Shown: positions 1 through 12,160 of the stretch, piece by piece | Layout of the letters: every line of letters begins with the position of its first letter | How positions within the stretch are numbered: the first letter of the stretch is position 1 | From: Cladosporium sp. IMV 00045 | Taxonomy: Eukaryota > Ascomycota > Dothideomycetes > Cladosporiales > Cladosporiaceae | Direction of reading: 5' to 3' | Length of the DNA stretch: 31,948 bases | NCBI GenBank assembly: GCA_001931905.2 | Contig: MSJI02000044.1 | Coordinates: forward strand, 1-31,948 | Position numbers and translations under genes: made by a program | Notes under the pieces: generated by a model | The model's database searches: none | What the model saw: the letters and a program-made list of their open reading frames with translations, nothing else | Told to the model about the DNA's origin: nothing

Positions 1-563
1 CTTCGCCTGTACCCTCCGGTGCCTACTGGTTTCCCTCGAGTCGTGCCTCCAGGCGGTGATGAGCTTAGCGGCTACTGGATACCAGAAAAGGTTTGTCGTT
101 CCCTCGAAGCATTGCATAGAACGCTGGACTGACCGTACTCGCAGGCGTCTGTCTATGTCTCGCAGTATCCCGCCAATCACTCTTCTCGCAACTTCACCGA
201 TCCAAACGCTTTCATTCCAGAACGTTGGCTTGGTGGCGAGCGCTTCGCCAAAGACAACTTCGCAGTCTTTAATCCGTTCTCCTACGGCCCTCGAGACTGT
301 TTAGGGAAGAAGTAAGTCAAATTTTGTCCCAGACAATTCTCTCCGATTTATCATGCTGACATGACATGCCCGACAGCTTGGCAGCAGCAGAAATGCGACT
401 GGTGATGGCCAAGATGATCTGGAACTTTGACTTCGAGCTGCACCCCGATACTAAGGAAAACTGGCCTAACCAGCGTGTGTTTACCGTGTGGGAGCGGCCG
501 GACCTTTTCATCCAGCTCAAGCCTGTCGTCAGAGAAGATATTGCTGGTGAGGTGGATGCTTAG
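1..563 (+). CDS. Cytochrome P450, 3' end (partial at left edge)
   Basis: Haem-thiolate monooxygenase, C-terminal part only; the 5' end is outside the window. Exons 1-90, 145-311 and 377-563 join in frame across two GT-AG introns of 54 and 65 nt. The protein opens at LRLYPPVP, just after the ExxR helix, continues through the PERW segment (FIPERWLGG) and has the haem loop [12 protein letters not shown] with its cysteine ligand, followed by the typical AEMRLVMAK helix. It resembles the CYP65/isotrichodermin-hydroxylase-like group of fungal cluster P450s (family knowledge, not a search). It converges on the MFS gene at 1019. The substrate cannot be told. As far as visible the reading frame is intact. 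Confidence 0.93.
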
Positions 564-1018
564 GATGATCTGTGTGAGAGACAGAGTTGATGCTTCATGG
601 GCGCAAGGTTTGCTGAGATCGGTATGGGAGACTACCAGGATCGAAATGGTCTTCGCATGTTCAAGAAAGCAGAAACCGACCTGTAGCCTGTTGAGACACT
701 GAATACGAAACTGCATTCGAGAATAGTCTGCTTGAATCTGTGCATGGCAAAGCTGATTACCGCTGATAAGTGGGATCTGCGAAGATCTTGCTCATTAGTT
801 CCTTCGCTGTCATGAAACGAAAAGAATGCCTCAATAGGCGATATTCGAGTATTCAATATCTTTCCTTTGTCAGTAAGACAGTTTAGAGGTCGCAGTCATG
901 CTCAGATTCTATGGTTTCATGGAATTTGTTCAAATTCGACGACGTATTCCCTTGCCCATTGGCTCAAGCCTGCGTTGGCAATACAGATGCAATGCAGCGT
1001 GCAACCCATCCCGGAGAT
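564..1018. other. Convergent intergenic region
   Basis: This is the 3' flank shared by the P450 and the MFS gene. I see no coding sequence of its own; short open frames here lack any recognisable domain. Confidence 0.6.
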
Positions 1019-2702
1019 CTACGTAGCAGTGAAGCGACTCCGAGCTCGCAAACGAGCACCCCAGTACCAAAGCGCGTACATCCCAAAAGTGCATCCAAGA
1101 GTGAGACCGGCCAAGGCTGTAACACCGCGGGCGACTCCCAAGCTCAGAAACAATGGCCGAGAGAAGAGTATAGCCCCGGCGCCGAGAAGTGAGCGGCCAA
1201 GTCCGTTGCCCGCCATGAGGCTGGCAGCATACTGAGGATATGACAGAGGCAGGTAGATGAAGATACACTGGAAAACGACGAAGAAGCCCATGTTGTATAT
1301 TGTGACGCCGATCAGGCTCACAATCCAATGAATCTGGCCGTCAGAGGTCCAGGCGAAGATGAAAAGACCGATTGGAGGAAAGAGACAGCCAAGTAGAGCG
1401 GGCATTAAGCGCTCTTCCTGGGGACCGAAGCCGTTTGCTTTCAGTCGTTTGGCTTGCCAGCGCAGGTAAAACAGGTAGATCGGTGTTTGGAGAAGCATGG
1501 CAATGACAATCGAGAGGAAAGCCAGGCCAAGCTCACAAAGATTGAAACCGTATCTGTCGACGTAGACGAATGGGAACGACTCAAAGAAAGAGTAGTATAT
1601 CTGCGATTCGTTAGTTTTGTTGGGGTAGGCCGCCGTTGCGTCAATGATCACTGACCCCGTATATCAAACTTGTGTAGATTGCAACAAAAGCAATGGCGGG
1701 ATCCACGGCGATGATCTGAACTGGTCGCCATAAAGCCTCGCGCACGGCTGCAGAGGCTTGCATGTTCTTTTGTTTGAACTCAGACTGACTTCGAAATCGG
1801 TCACTGCCCGTGATACGACGCAGCCGCCTCGCGCGACGAAGCAAGATGCTATCCGCGGAGGTTTCTGGCAGGCAGAAAAACAGCAGTAGAAAAGTAGGGC
1901 CTGCCATCCACAGAATCTCCCACATGGACCAGCGCCAGGATTTTGCTTGCACAGAGAATCCAGCAATGGTGGGGCCAAGAGATGGGCCTGCAGTGCCGGC
2001 GGCCATCCAGAAGGCCATCAGGAAGGGTAGCTGGAATATGTCAAACATGTCTCCGAAGGTTGCGCCGCCAGTGGCGAGACTTGGGCTGCCAAAGAAGCCT
2101 TGGAGAAACCGAAGCACCAAGAATCCAGCGAGGTTGTCTGCCAGCGCGGCTGGAATAGTGAGAATCACAAACAGTCCAAACGTAACGATATAGATCGCGT
2201 TGCGGCCTATTCGAGGAACCTCGCTCAAGGGTGAGAACAACAGTGGGCCTATGCCGTATCCAACCACGTAAATTGAGAGACCGAGCGAGGAGACGGTGAT
2301 GGACACATCAAAGATGCGAGCGACTTCTTCGATGCCTGGAGTGTATATGGCACTGCTGATGTACACAACGAAGGTGTAAAGACATATTTGTGTTGCGATG
2401 AAAGACTTCTTGCCGAAGCTCCAGTTGCGCGGGTTGGCAGGGTCGTCGGCGCCGTACCAGTCGACCAGGACATGCGTCGGTGGGATGACGGGTCTCGAAC
2501 GCTGCTCGGACAGCCTGTCTTCTGCATACTCAGAAGAGCTGGGAGAAGGTTCTGCTGTTTGCTCTTGCTTCGAAGGGACGAAGGCATCGTCAACGGTGGA
2601 CAGAGAGAAGTCTTGCTGGTCCTCTCTGTGCTGGAGCAGACGGTGGCGGCTGATGTGACGGACAAGGAAGCCAAAGGCAGAGTCGCGTATGATGTCGAAC
2701 AT
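1019..2702 (-). CDS. MFS transporter, DHA1 drug:H+ antiporter type
   Basis: Predicted 12-helix plasma-membrane exporter of about 542 residues. Exon 1 is 2702-1656 and exon 2 is 1600-1019; the 55-nt intron (donor GTCAGT, acceptor CGCAG) falls between LIYG and IYYSFFESF, a usual position in this family. A ~95-residue hydrophilic N-terminus leads into DWYGADDPANPRNW, the standard entry to helix 1 in FLU1/TPO/CTB4-like pumps. Motif A-like LSEVPRIGRNAIY and the LPETSADSIL linker follow. The open frame extends a few codons upstream of 2702 but contains no ATG, so I use the ATG of MFDIIRD. It is transcribed divergently from the methyltransferase at 3373, which suggests shared control. A role in exporting the product of the adjacent enzymes is inference. 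Confidence 0.93.
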
Positions 2703-3372
2703 GTTTGTGAAGAGCTCCAAGCTATCGAGTCACCTGCGACAGCATCTGTGCTATGGTGTCTGGAGCGCACAGAAGAGTGAGGCGTGGAATGCCACCGGGA
2801 GGCAATGCTGGTCGCGGGCGGCTGGGCATCGTCGACCTGCCGCCCTCGCATCGGAACTTTGCAAATGCGGCATCTCCATCAGCTCTCGTCGGTGATTTTC
2901 CATTCACAGTCACATCGGCTGCGGTGTAAGCTGACAGGAGGGACAAAGAGCAAACACGTTAAGCTTATCCCAATCACCCCCGCGCACGCGTCCCCAGCTT
3001 CCACCCATGTGTAACTTAACACGGTCCGGCGGGCTCGGCGGGCCGAGCGTATGCTTACATTTTAGACGTCTCATTGGAAGATACCTCGATACGACACTCT
3101 CGCACGGCATGACTACAGGCGTAGCGCTTCAGCCGCATGTATGATCATAAGCACGCGTAAGCACCTTAGCGATGCTTCAATTCACCACGGCTGACGCGAA
3201 GACCGGTGAGCGTTGTCCAAAGAAGTCGAATTACAACACTCGGGCATTTCACGCGACGTTCTGCTTGCCTGGGAGAGCTCTGAAGTAACCAATTTCATTT
3301 TCCATGGCAAGCTACTATTCCCACATCACAGACTCTCACTCTAGCCAGACCCAATACGCTCCCACAAGCAAG
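2703..3372. promoter_or_regulatory. Bidirectional promoter region, MFS / methyltransferase
   Basis: A 670-bp spacer between two divergent start codons. It contains GC-rich CGG-type sequence near 3024-3047. No convincing additional gene is present. Its position is strong evidence for promoter function; individual sites are not proven. Confidence 0.55.
3034..3047. promoter_or_regulatory. CGG-type inverted repeat, candidate operator
   Basis: CTCGGC-GG-GCCGAG is a perfect inverted repeat with 6-bp arms and a 2-bp centre. It has the form TCG-N6-CGA, close to but one base longer than the TCG-N5-CGA site known for AflR-type Zn2Cys6 regulators. It sits in the divergent MFS/methyltransferase promoter. 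Binding is inferred only. Confidence 0.3.
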
Positions 3373-4346
3373 ATGTCTTGCACTGCTACGACCACCAGAT
3401 CACCTGCCCCGGCACAGCCTTACAGCACCGGCGTTAACTACCCACTCCCTGCAAAGTAGAACCCCCCAATACCCAGGTCTCTTCAAGATTTTACTGACTC
3501 CCAATTTGCAGCGTCTCCGAGCATGCCCGTCTGGAGGAGCAGTCAGAATGCCTCGCCGACCTAATGGGCCGGACGAGCCACGCTCCACTACCAGCAAGCC
3601 CCTCAACAATCCTCGACATTGGCTGTGGCACGGGCGTTGTTACGACGCATTTTGGAAACACCAACCCTTCCGCCAGAGTCTACGGTATCGACTTGTCCCC
3701 AGTCCCAGACATCCACCGCACGCCACCCAACGTGCAATACATCAAAGGCGACATCCACAATCTCGCGAGCGAAGAAGCCGGTGGCTTGGCACCGGGAATC
3801 GCTGATCTCGTATTCGCACGCCTCCTGGTCTGCGGCATCACGGACTGGCCGGCTTGCGTAGCCCGAATGCGCGACTTGGCCAAACCCGGCGGCTGGATCG
3901 AGCTGCAAGACCTCAACAACCAGCTGTTCGATCGTTCGGGACAGCGTGTCGATGAGGGTTTTGAATGGATGCAGATCCTGCGCAGCGCTCTCATGGCACG
4001 CGGACTAGACCCTGACGCCGGCTACCACGCTCGCGAGCACATGGAGCGAGCAGGCCTGGTGGACGTGCACACCATGGAGTACAAGTTCACGATCGGGACG
4101 TGGCTGTCAGACCGCGAGCCGGCGACTCGACGTATGGGCGCGTTCAAAGGCAAAGGCGACCATTTTGTGTTGGCCACGCTCCTGGACGAGGCGCTGGATA
4201 GGTCGCAGTATGGGGAGGAGAAGCGAGAAACGTTGAAGCAGGAAATGCGCCGGGACATGCGGTATAAGCTTGTTGGAGAGGAGGGGGTTTATTATACTTT
4301 CACTGTTACTTATGGTCGGCGGCCGTTGGAAAGTGAGGACATTTGA
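3373..4346 (+). CDS. SAM-dependent methyltransferase, LaeA-like
   Basis: Class I Rossmann methyltransferase of about 305 residues. Exon 1 is 3373-3455 and exon 2 is 3512-4346; the 56-nt intron has a CTGAC branch site and TTGCAG acceptor and restores the frame through VSEHARLEEQSE. Motif I is ILDIGCGTG (about residues 61-69), the acidic post-I residue is in YGIDLSP, and the later motif is LAKPGGWIELQD. This layout fits the LaeA/UMTA-like fungal group, which includes both global regulators and small-molecule methyltransferases in clusters. No SET domain or membrane segment is seen. Its divergent pairing with an MFS pump favours a tailoring role (inference). The substrate is unknown. Confidence 0.92.
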
Positions 4347-4745
4347 GAAACGCGAGGAATTAGCTCGACCAAAGACAGCGGCGGTTCGTGAACTCTAAGA
4401 AGATTGTATGCAATAATGAGTTTCTATCTTACATTTCTATGTCACCTGCAACATATAAGTTACACTTGCACATCACAGGTGGGCCAAACGATCGAGCGGT
4501 GAAGAGGTAGGTCAGTACAAAGGCCGTGTCTGGTCCACGAAGTGCCTTCTCTTAACCTTTCATCTACACACTCGCTTGATAAACATCTACGCCCATGCAA
4601 CCGAACGAGAGCAAAAGTCTATTTTTCCATTCTGTCTGCATGTCACGGACGAGCATGCTGATACGGCTCGATCCATAGATGTGAGGGGCCAACATCGCGC
4701 AGTAGAAAGCGCATGCCCCATCAATCACGTGAAACACAACAGCTA
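4347..4745. other. Convergent intergenic region
   Basis: The 3' flanks of the methyltransferase and of the basic-region regulator meet here. No coding or RNA feature is recognised. Confidence 0.55.
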
Positions 4746-5774
4746 TCACCTACACCCTGGGAATGGCGCACCGAAACCCGTCTCCATGAATTCCATCGGC
4801 GTATTGGCCTTGGATGACGAATTCACTCCCACAGAAGACAACGAGCGCAGCTTCGAATTGATTGCTGTGAACAGATGGTCGAGTTCCGGATCAGACTCAA
4901 ATATCTCCAGAGACACACCCAGACGATGCAACGACTCCGACCGACGGTGGTGTTCTTCGACTTGGCCAGCGAGAGTGATCTTTTGTCCTTGCAAGAGGGT
5001 CTCCCGGGGTGGCGTGGCCGGGGCGGAGAGTTGTGGCGTGGGATATTGGTAGGGAGGCTTACGCGTTGAGGAAGAGTTCGCGCGAAGCAAGTCTTCTCTC
5101 ATTCCAGAGAACTTGCCGTATTCTTGATTTACTAAAGGTAGGTTGTATTGACGATCTTGCGTTTGGATGGGGATCTGGTCTCTGATCAGAGATGTTTGCG
5201 CGCCTTTGATTGTGTCGGAGCCCTGGAACCTATTAGCGTTGAAATTCTTTGAAAATCCTGAGTTTCCTGCGGTTCTCTACAAGCAATGACATACTTGAAT
5301 GGCACCATTCCCCGCTTGCTCCCCGTTTGCTACGTTCATGTCGATGTCGACCAGATCCAAGTTGAACGCTGTGTCTTGGAATTGACCTTCGAGCAAGGAC
5401 CATGAATCTTCGAAATTGTGTGTGTTCCCCATGGCTGTCTCCATTTCAGGATTCGAAGGTGGGACAGATCCACTAGTGGGCTTGGAATTTGCATCGATTG
5501 GGCCACTCTTTGTTTGCTGGTTCTTTGATCGGCCTCCAGCGTCGTTCTCTTGAATCACAGACTGCTTGTCGTTGGCGGTTTTCTTGGGCCGTTTCCTGTC
5601 TCCTTGAAGATGTTAGCAACATGAAATTGATGAAGTGTAGGTGGCCGTACGGAATCTTTGCTGTGCCATTCGGTTCTGATGCCTTCGTCTTTGCTCATAT
5701 TCAGAGGGCTCGGGTACATGCTTACAGCACCCAGAGGAGGAGCTGCACGTTGCCGATGCGGCGTAGTTGTCCAT
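4746..5774 (-). CDS. bZIP-type basic-region transcription factor without visible zipper
   Basis: Three exons, 5774-5651, 5602-5295 and 5222-4746, give about 302 residues. The 48-nt intron has a GCTAAC branch site and the 72-nt intron has CGCTAAT; all phases match. The first splice joins RRRHQNRMAQQRF to RDRKRP, giving a canonical N-x7-R bZIP basic region at about residues 29-45. No leucine heptads follow: the chain becomes polar (Lys, Gln, Asn, Ser). The C-terminus has a hydrophobic stretch near SLHRLGVSLEIF. The ATG at 5774 is the only in-frame start; TAG lies upstream. A basic region without zipper is known in the bANK regulators of cluster genes (TOXE, APF2), but no ankyrin repeats are seen here. 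A local regulatory role is inferred. Confidence 0.8.
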
Positions 5775-6854
5775 AACGTACTTGAAGGGGCGGTCCTGTT
5801 CGTCTGAAGAAGCGGCCTCGCCACATGATTGAAATACGCAAGTACCGGGGTGGAAGGATTCACTTCGGCTCTTTAGATCAGGTATACCTTCAAGCTATAC
5901 AGCCGTTCGGAAACAGCCGCATACAGCCTGAAGCATGAACGACTTGCGGACTCTCCGATTGGAGGAAAGTGGAACCGAGCTGATGGAAGGTCAATCTGGG
6001 ATCGGGGTAAGTGAAGCGCTAGCAGATAGCTATACGGCCAGTCTAACGTCATAGCAATTGTCACGTTGTAAGCTACGGGGTGATATAAAAGCTGAAGGAT
6101 CGATGGTGCGCTTTAGCTGCAAGAGCATCATCTTTTTTGCGTATGTTGGCACCAATCTTGCCGTCTCCACTGAATCCTTCGAACAAGCATGCCGCGCTAT
6201 TGACCTTTCATTGTCACTCAATCAATGTGCGCTCGCATGAAACCGAATAAAGAAAGTCGGGAGTCCACAAACTACCTATCGGCGCATGATGGTACATGTT
6301 CAGCTGGTGGGGGGATACGAGCCTGCGTGCGTGGCCGACAAGTCCTTCCGGTGTGATGGCTCACCGATTGGGGGCGAAGACACATGACAATGGAGTATTC
6401 GGTGTTGTATGGTGTGTTTCGACATCGCGAGGCGGTGGTGCCATAGCTGCGTGGAGCCGATACTCAAAGAGGCGGAGGATCAAAGGAATGGAGGGAGGAG
6501 TGAAGAGTGAGGTTCCTCCCGGCCAAGCCACCGCGTCTTCAGCTCCATATCCTTTGTGAAGTCGACGCGAGCGCACCAACCACGTAAGATCGGCCGGCGC
6601 AATTAAATCGGGCCTCAACGGCGAAATCTTGGGGCGGGCTAGAGCGTCCCGACGGACCGCGCGCGGCCCATGATCGACTGCCGAAAGCCAATCAGCCACG
6701 GCCGGTCTCGAACGTGACCTGATGCCATTACGAGCGGGAAAAGACTCCAGGAAAAGATTGCTGGATTGCGACATTATCATCGATCTCGCTCTTCCAAATC
6801 GGCTGCAAACCTCTTCCCGTCCTGCTCCCACTAATGTATGGGATATTCCTCTTC
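5775..6854. promoter_or_regulatory. Long upstream region of the basic-region regulator
   Basis: About 1.1 kb between the regulator's start and the DAHP synthase stop codon. Open frames here have no domain and no consistent splice structure. The half near 6560-6720 is GC-rich with several CGG/CCG words, and a CCAAT box lies at 6688-6692. I regard it as promoter plus the 3' flank of the DAHP synthase gene. Confidence 0.45.
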
Positions 6855-8108
<1,254 letters not shown>

Positions 8109-8876
8109 GCTGATAAGAGTAGGCTAGTCTTTCCCTGGAATGCCTCCTATCTCGAGATGCTAAGCACAATAAATAGAAGTGTTCTATTATATATTTGTCA
8201 CGATCAGAAACACGGCAGCAGTAAATTCAGCCTTTGATCAACGACGCTCTCACCCAAACCTCCAGACAGCAAGCACTTGCCTCCCAACTGGAGCCTTACT
8301 AACAGTTTTTGCACGACAAGGCTCGCCTCCCGCCGGTAAGCCTGCATGAAAGACTGCGGATGTTCAGTGCGTGTTGTAGACGGGTAAAGCTGTGCCGTGG
8401 GTTTGCTTTGACGATATAAGCTTACACTGAGGCCGTCGCAAGTGGTGGAACCTACAAGCGTAAAAGCTTCCCGGCTGACAGAAAGCTTACTGCTGCGTGA
8501 TTAGGTGCAAAACCGACGATCAGGGGGCTGCGTGGTGTGATCAGCGATACCGGCCTTTTGGTGCAGGCAGCATTAGACGAGCGAATTGCTTTTGCGTGTC
8601 CCGCGGTGTATCTTTTTTTTTCTTTCTTTGTTGCTCGGCGAAGTCCGTGAGTATTACGTTGTGGCAAGCCACATGCTTTGCATGGATATTCTCATGTGAC
8701 TTATGGTCTTGGTCTTACGTGTGCTCGGTCTCTTTCGTCGTATCACATCATGTCTCGGAGAACCGGGAAAGCATTCTGTAGAATCACTCTGATTTATTCA
8801 TTTACTTGTTGATATTGTCGTGTTACGTGTATTCATGTGCTTCTCTGGAGCAACGTCAACCGCACAGCTTGCGAAA
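8109..8876. other. Intergenic region upstream of DAHP synthase
   Basis: This holds the DAHP synthase promoter and the 3' flank of the ATP-grasp gene; both are on the minus strand with a 768-bp gap, so they are separate transcription units. AT-rich words near 8165-8200 could serve as a core promoter. No additional gene is seen. Confidence 0.5.
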
Positions 8877-9875
8877 TCACTGGCCATTGCTCTTGTTTGA
8901 CTCGAGCAAGCATCCATACATCAGCTCCCCGCAACTCTGATCCTCCGCCGTCTCGATCCACAAATGCGGCTCGATGCCTTCCAACTCCATGATAACAAAG
9001 GAGCCACCCTGGCGGAGGACACCATCGACACGCATGTACGGCAGGCCCTGCGGCCCACCCGGCGCCAGGAACCGCTCCTCCATATATCGCACACACTTCC
9101 ACGCCACCTCGGAAGCGCTGGCAGGGATTTCGCCCGTCTTGAGCTCGCGGATGCCGCCGCCAAACTCGGCCTGGCATCTGAACTCGCCTTTGGCGGGCGT
9201 TTTCAGCATTGAGTGGGTGTGCTTGCCTGCGATGAAGATCATGGAGTACTCGCCAGCCTCGATGCCGGCCTCGTACGCTTGAATCATGAGCGCACCGTCA
9301 ATGCCGTCACGGGCGGCGGATTGAAGGTATGCTTCGTCCGATTCGCTGAGCTGGGCCGGGTTGCGCACTAGATGCGTGCCCTTCGAGGAGCCAGAGATGG
9401 AGGGTTTCAGCACCAGCGGGCCCTTGTCGCCTTCCCAGCCAGCGAGCTGCTTGCGCACCTCGTCGATAGCGTCAGGGCGCCCGGAAATGTCGATGAAAGC
9501 TGTCTTTGAGACGGCGAAGCCGGCTTTGGCGAGGTCTTGGAGGTAGGCTTGCTTGTCGACGTTCCAGAGAATCAGTTTGCCGTCATTGACCACACGCAGG
9601 TGGGGATAGCGAGTTTGGGCGGGCAGGATCACGTCTTGGAGGAAGGTCGTGAAGGGAATGGCGTGGATGTGATAATTGTTGGCCCAGAGAAAGGTGACGA
9701 CGTCGAAGTCGGCGAGGGAATCCGCAGTGAGGGCCGGATCACGCCAGCTCTGCTTGGTCACTTGGGCGCCACGCTCTTCCAGACGCTGAGGCAGAGTCCA
9801 ATTCTGATAGTAAGGCCATTCCGCTCTGATCTCGTGCGGCGGTTGCGTGGTGAGGATGAGGACTCTTGTCGCCAT
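8877..9875 (-). CDS. ATP-grasp ligase, DcsG/RimK-like
   Basis: Intronless 332-residue ATP-grasp protein. Family features are WNVDKQAYLQDLAKAG (central lid entry), LVLKPSISGSSKG with K157 for ATP phosphate, MIQAYEAGIEAGEYS (198-211), FRCQAEFGGG (232-241), YMRVDGV (280-286) and MELEGIEPHLW (296-306), the last two supplying Mg-binding acidic residues. The overall pattern matches the group that includes DcsG of bacterial D-cycloserine synthesis and RimK/glutathione-synthetase-like ligases (family knowledge). These enzymes activate a carboxylate as acyl-phosphate for ligation or ring closure. The frame extends upstream but has no earlier ATG, so the start is MATRVLIL. It is divergent from the P450 at 10447. 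The actual substrate is unknown. Confidence 0.9.
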   Translation of the reverse strand: MATRVLILTTQPPHEIRAEWPYYQNWTLPQRLEERGAQVTKQSWRDPALTADSLADFDVVTFLWANNYHIHAIPFTTFLQDVILPAQTRYPHLRVVNDGKLILWNVDKQAYLQDLAKAGFAVSKTAFIDISGRPDAIDEVRKQLAGWEGDKGPLVLKPSISGSSKGTHLVRNPAQLSESDEAYLQSAARDGIDGALMIQAYEAGIEAGEYSMIFIAGKHTHSMLKTPAKGEFRCQAEFGGGIRELKTGEIPASASEVAWKCVRYMEERFLAPGGPQGLPYMRVDGVLRQGGSFVIMELEGIEPHLWIETAEDQSCGELMYGCLLESNKSNGQ

Positions 9876-10446
9876 GATCGCGGTGCGGGGAGGGACGGTG
9901 TCAGGTGCAGCCCAGGAGAAAGTGAAGTCGAGGAGGTTCGTCTGTCGTATGCCTCCAGAATGGATGAACAACGCCGAGAATGCAAGCTGGTCAACACGGT
10001 ACCTTGCAGCACTTTAGCCCCGCAAATTGTGGAACGGGTAAAGAAACGCTGGCCTTCAACCAGGCCAGAAGGATGCTAGTGGAGTCGCCTATATCCGTGA
10101 TAAGCTGACGGAAGCGAAGGAGTCGTGGACGTGCCTGGAAGTGCCTGACCCTAACCCTACGCGCCTACGTGCCTACGCGCTCTGGGAACGCTCGCTCGCC
10201 TACATTTACCAGGCACGAGTCACGTCGCATACCGCCGACATAATCATGAAAATCAGCTTATGAGCGACTTAGAGCTGAATGTCTGTGTGATTTGGTGTCC
10301 ACCTGGTATTGCGAGATGGCCGATTTCGCAACAACGCATTTCAACCAAAATGACTTGTTCAACAGAAATGATTGCGCGTAACACCAGGTAATTTATAAGG
10401 ATAGGTATTTGTACGAATAGACAATGTAGCAACATAGTGACAAAGC
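9876..10446. promoter_or_regulatory. Divergent promoter region, ATP-grasp / P450
   Basis: A 571-bp spacer between opposite start codons, so it probably drives both genes. It includes repeated GCCTACG-like words at about 10155-10180 and a TATA-like element near 10394. No gene is seen inside. Confidence 0.5.
10394..10399 (+). promoter_or_regulatory. TATA-like element before the P450 gene
   Basis: TATAAG lies 48-53 bp before the P450 start codon. The spacing would give a very short leader, so the assignment is tentative. Confidence 0.3.
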
Positions 10447-12160
10447 ATGGTTTCCCTCATAGTTCTCGCGCCAGGCGCCGTTGTGCTGTTCGCCCTGCTC
10501 TACGGTGTGGGCATCGTCGTCTACAATATTTTTTTCCATCCATATGCCAAGTATCCCGGTCCATTTTGGGCAAAGATCACACCGCTTTACTCGGTCTGGC
10601 ATGCCTACGTTGGCGATTTGCACATAGACGTGCTTCGCTGTCACGAGAAGTACGGTGGGTTAACTTTGACGATCGTCTTGAGAGTTGCAAAGCATTTACT
10701 GATTCATATTCAGGACCGGCTGTCAGGTACACACCTGACCGTTTGGTGTTCAATACAATTTCTGGATTGCGAGGTGAGTGTCTCAATCCTGGTGCGAACC
10801 TGGCCGGAGACTGACATATCGATCAGCCATCTACGGTCCAGGATGCAACACACGCAAAGCCTCAGGATACGCACCGCATCCCATCTATCCCCATGTTTAC
10901 AACACCCACAATTGCATCGATAAAGACGTCCACAGCCGCAAGCGTAGAATTGTCCGTCAAGCTTTTGCCGATCCATCGATCTCATCGTCCGAGCAGTATG
11001 TCCTCGACCATGTCCGGGACTTCTGTGACGGGTTGCTCGCTCAAGTGACCGATGAGAAGAAGAGAGGATGGTCTGAGCCTGTCGACATGGCTTTGTGGAG
11101 TAAGTCTTTCCCTGCGATAATGTTGACTTAACGTTGGCGTAGTGCAACTGACGGCAGTGCAGCAAACTACTTCACTCTCGACGTTATCTCAGACTTGACT
11201 TTCGGTCAATCCTTTGACATGCTCAAGAACCCCAAATTGCGCTGGCTAGTCGAGTCCATCGTCAATTGCAACCGCCACATCTACTTGCGCTTCGCCTGGC
11301 CACGCCTCTTCAACATGAGGCCCGACTCCTGGTACAGCCCAGCCCGCTGGCTCTTCCCAACTATGCTGGAGGACAAGAAGCAGTTCGCAGCAGTGGCTGA
11401 AGAGCACTCCCGCGCGCGTATGCAGGGCGGCAAATCGGACCGTCGAGACATTATGGCCGCATTGCTCGAAGCGACAGACCCACGCACCGGCGAGAAGCTC
11501 TCCCAGGAGGAAGTATGGGGCGAGGCGCACCTGATGATCGCCGCCGGTGGCGACACCACGTCCACAGCCCTGGCCGCCATCTTCTTCTTCCTCTCCCGCA
11601 CGCCAGACGTCTACGCCAAGCTGGCCGCCGAGATTCGCTCCAAGTTTGACGACGTTGAGCAGATCCGTCGCGGCAAGGCGTTCGGCTCGTGCGAGTACCT
11701 CAAGGCTTGTATAGAAGAGGCGCTTCGACTCGCTCCCGCGGCACCTGGCTCTCTTTGGCGCGAAGTCTGCGAAGGGGGTATTACTATTGAGCGCGACTTC
11801 ATCCCGCCTGGCCGCGATGTTGGCGTGTGCGTGTACGCCATCCACCACAATGAAGAATACTTCCCTGATTCGTTCGCCTTCCGACCTGAACGTTTTCTCG
11901 AAAAAGGTACGACCAACACCAATGCTTTTGCGCCGTTCTCGATGGGTCCTCGCAGCTGTCTGGCTATGCCGCTAGCATATCTCGAACTACAGTTGGCAGT
12001 CGCACGTCTCATTTTCATGATGGACTTCGAAGCCGTCAACAACCAGGGAGGTGGAGCGCCAGAGCTGGGCTATGGCCGCCAGAAGCCCGAGGAGTTCCAG
12101 ATCTGGGATATGTTCAGTAGCAACAAGACCGGTCCGCTACTGAGATTCAAGGCTAGATAG
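10447..12160 (+). CDS. Cytochrome P450 monooxygenase, complete
   Basis: Four exons, 10447-10654, 10714-10773, 10827-11099 and 11163-12160, with introns of 59, 53 and 63 nt and CTGAY branch sites, encode about 512 residues. An N-terminal membrane anchor (LIVLAPGAVVLFALLYGVG) is followed by the HPYAKYPGPFW proline hinge. The I-helix oxygen motif is AGGDTT (308-313), the K-helix ExxR is EALR (366-369), the PERF segment is at 422-425, and the haem loop is FSMGPRSCLA with Cys446. The last position of the haem signature is Ala instead of Gly, an uncommon but tolerated variant. It is divergent from the ATP-grasp gene, which suggests a shared pathway (inference). ER-anchored hydroxylase; substrate unknown. 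Confidence 0.93.

Noticed and set aside
1644..1655. Apparent stop after YGVSDH in the first MFS gene
   Set aside because: It lies in a 55-nt intron; splicing joins LIYG to IYYSFF, the expected family sequence.
8877..9875. ATP-grasp plus DAHP synthase as a mycosporine (MysA-D) pathway
   Set aside because: No dehydroquinate-synthase-like (MysA) or NRPS-like gene is present, and the ATP-grasp motifs look like DcsG rather than MysC.
10149..10159. Telomere-like CCCTAACCCTA
   Set aside because: Fewer than two full repeat units and no extension; it is most likely chance.
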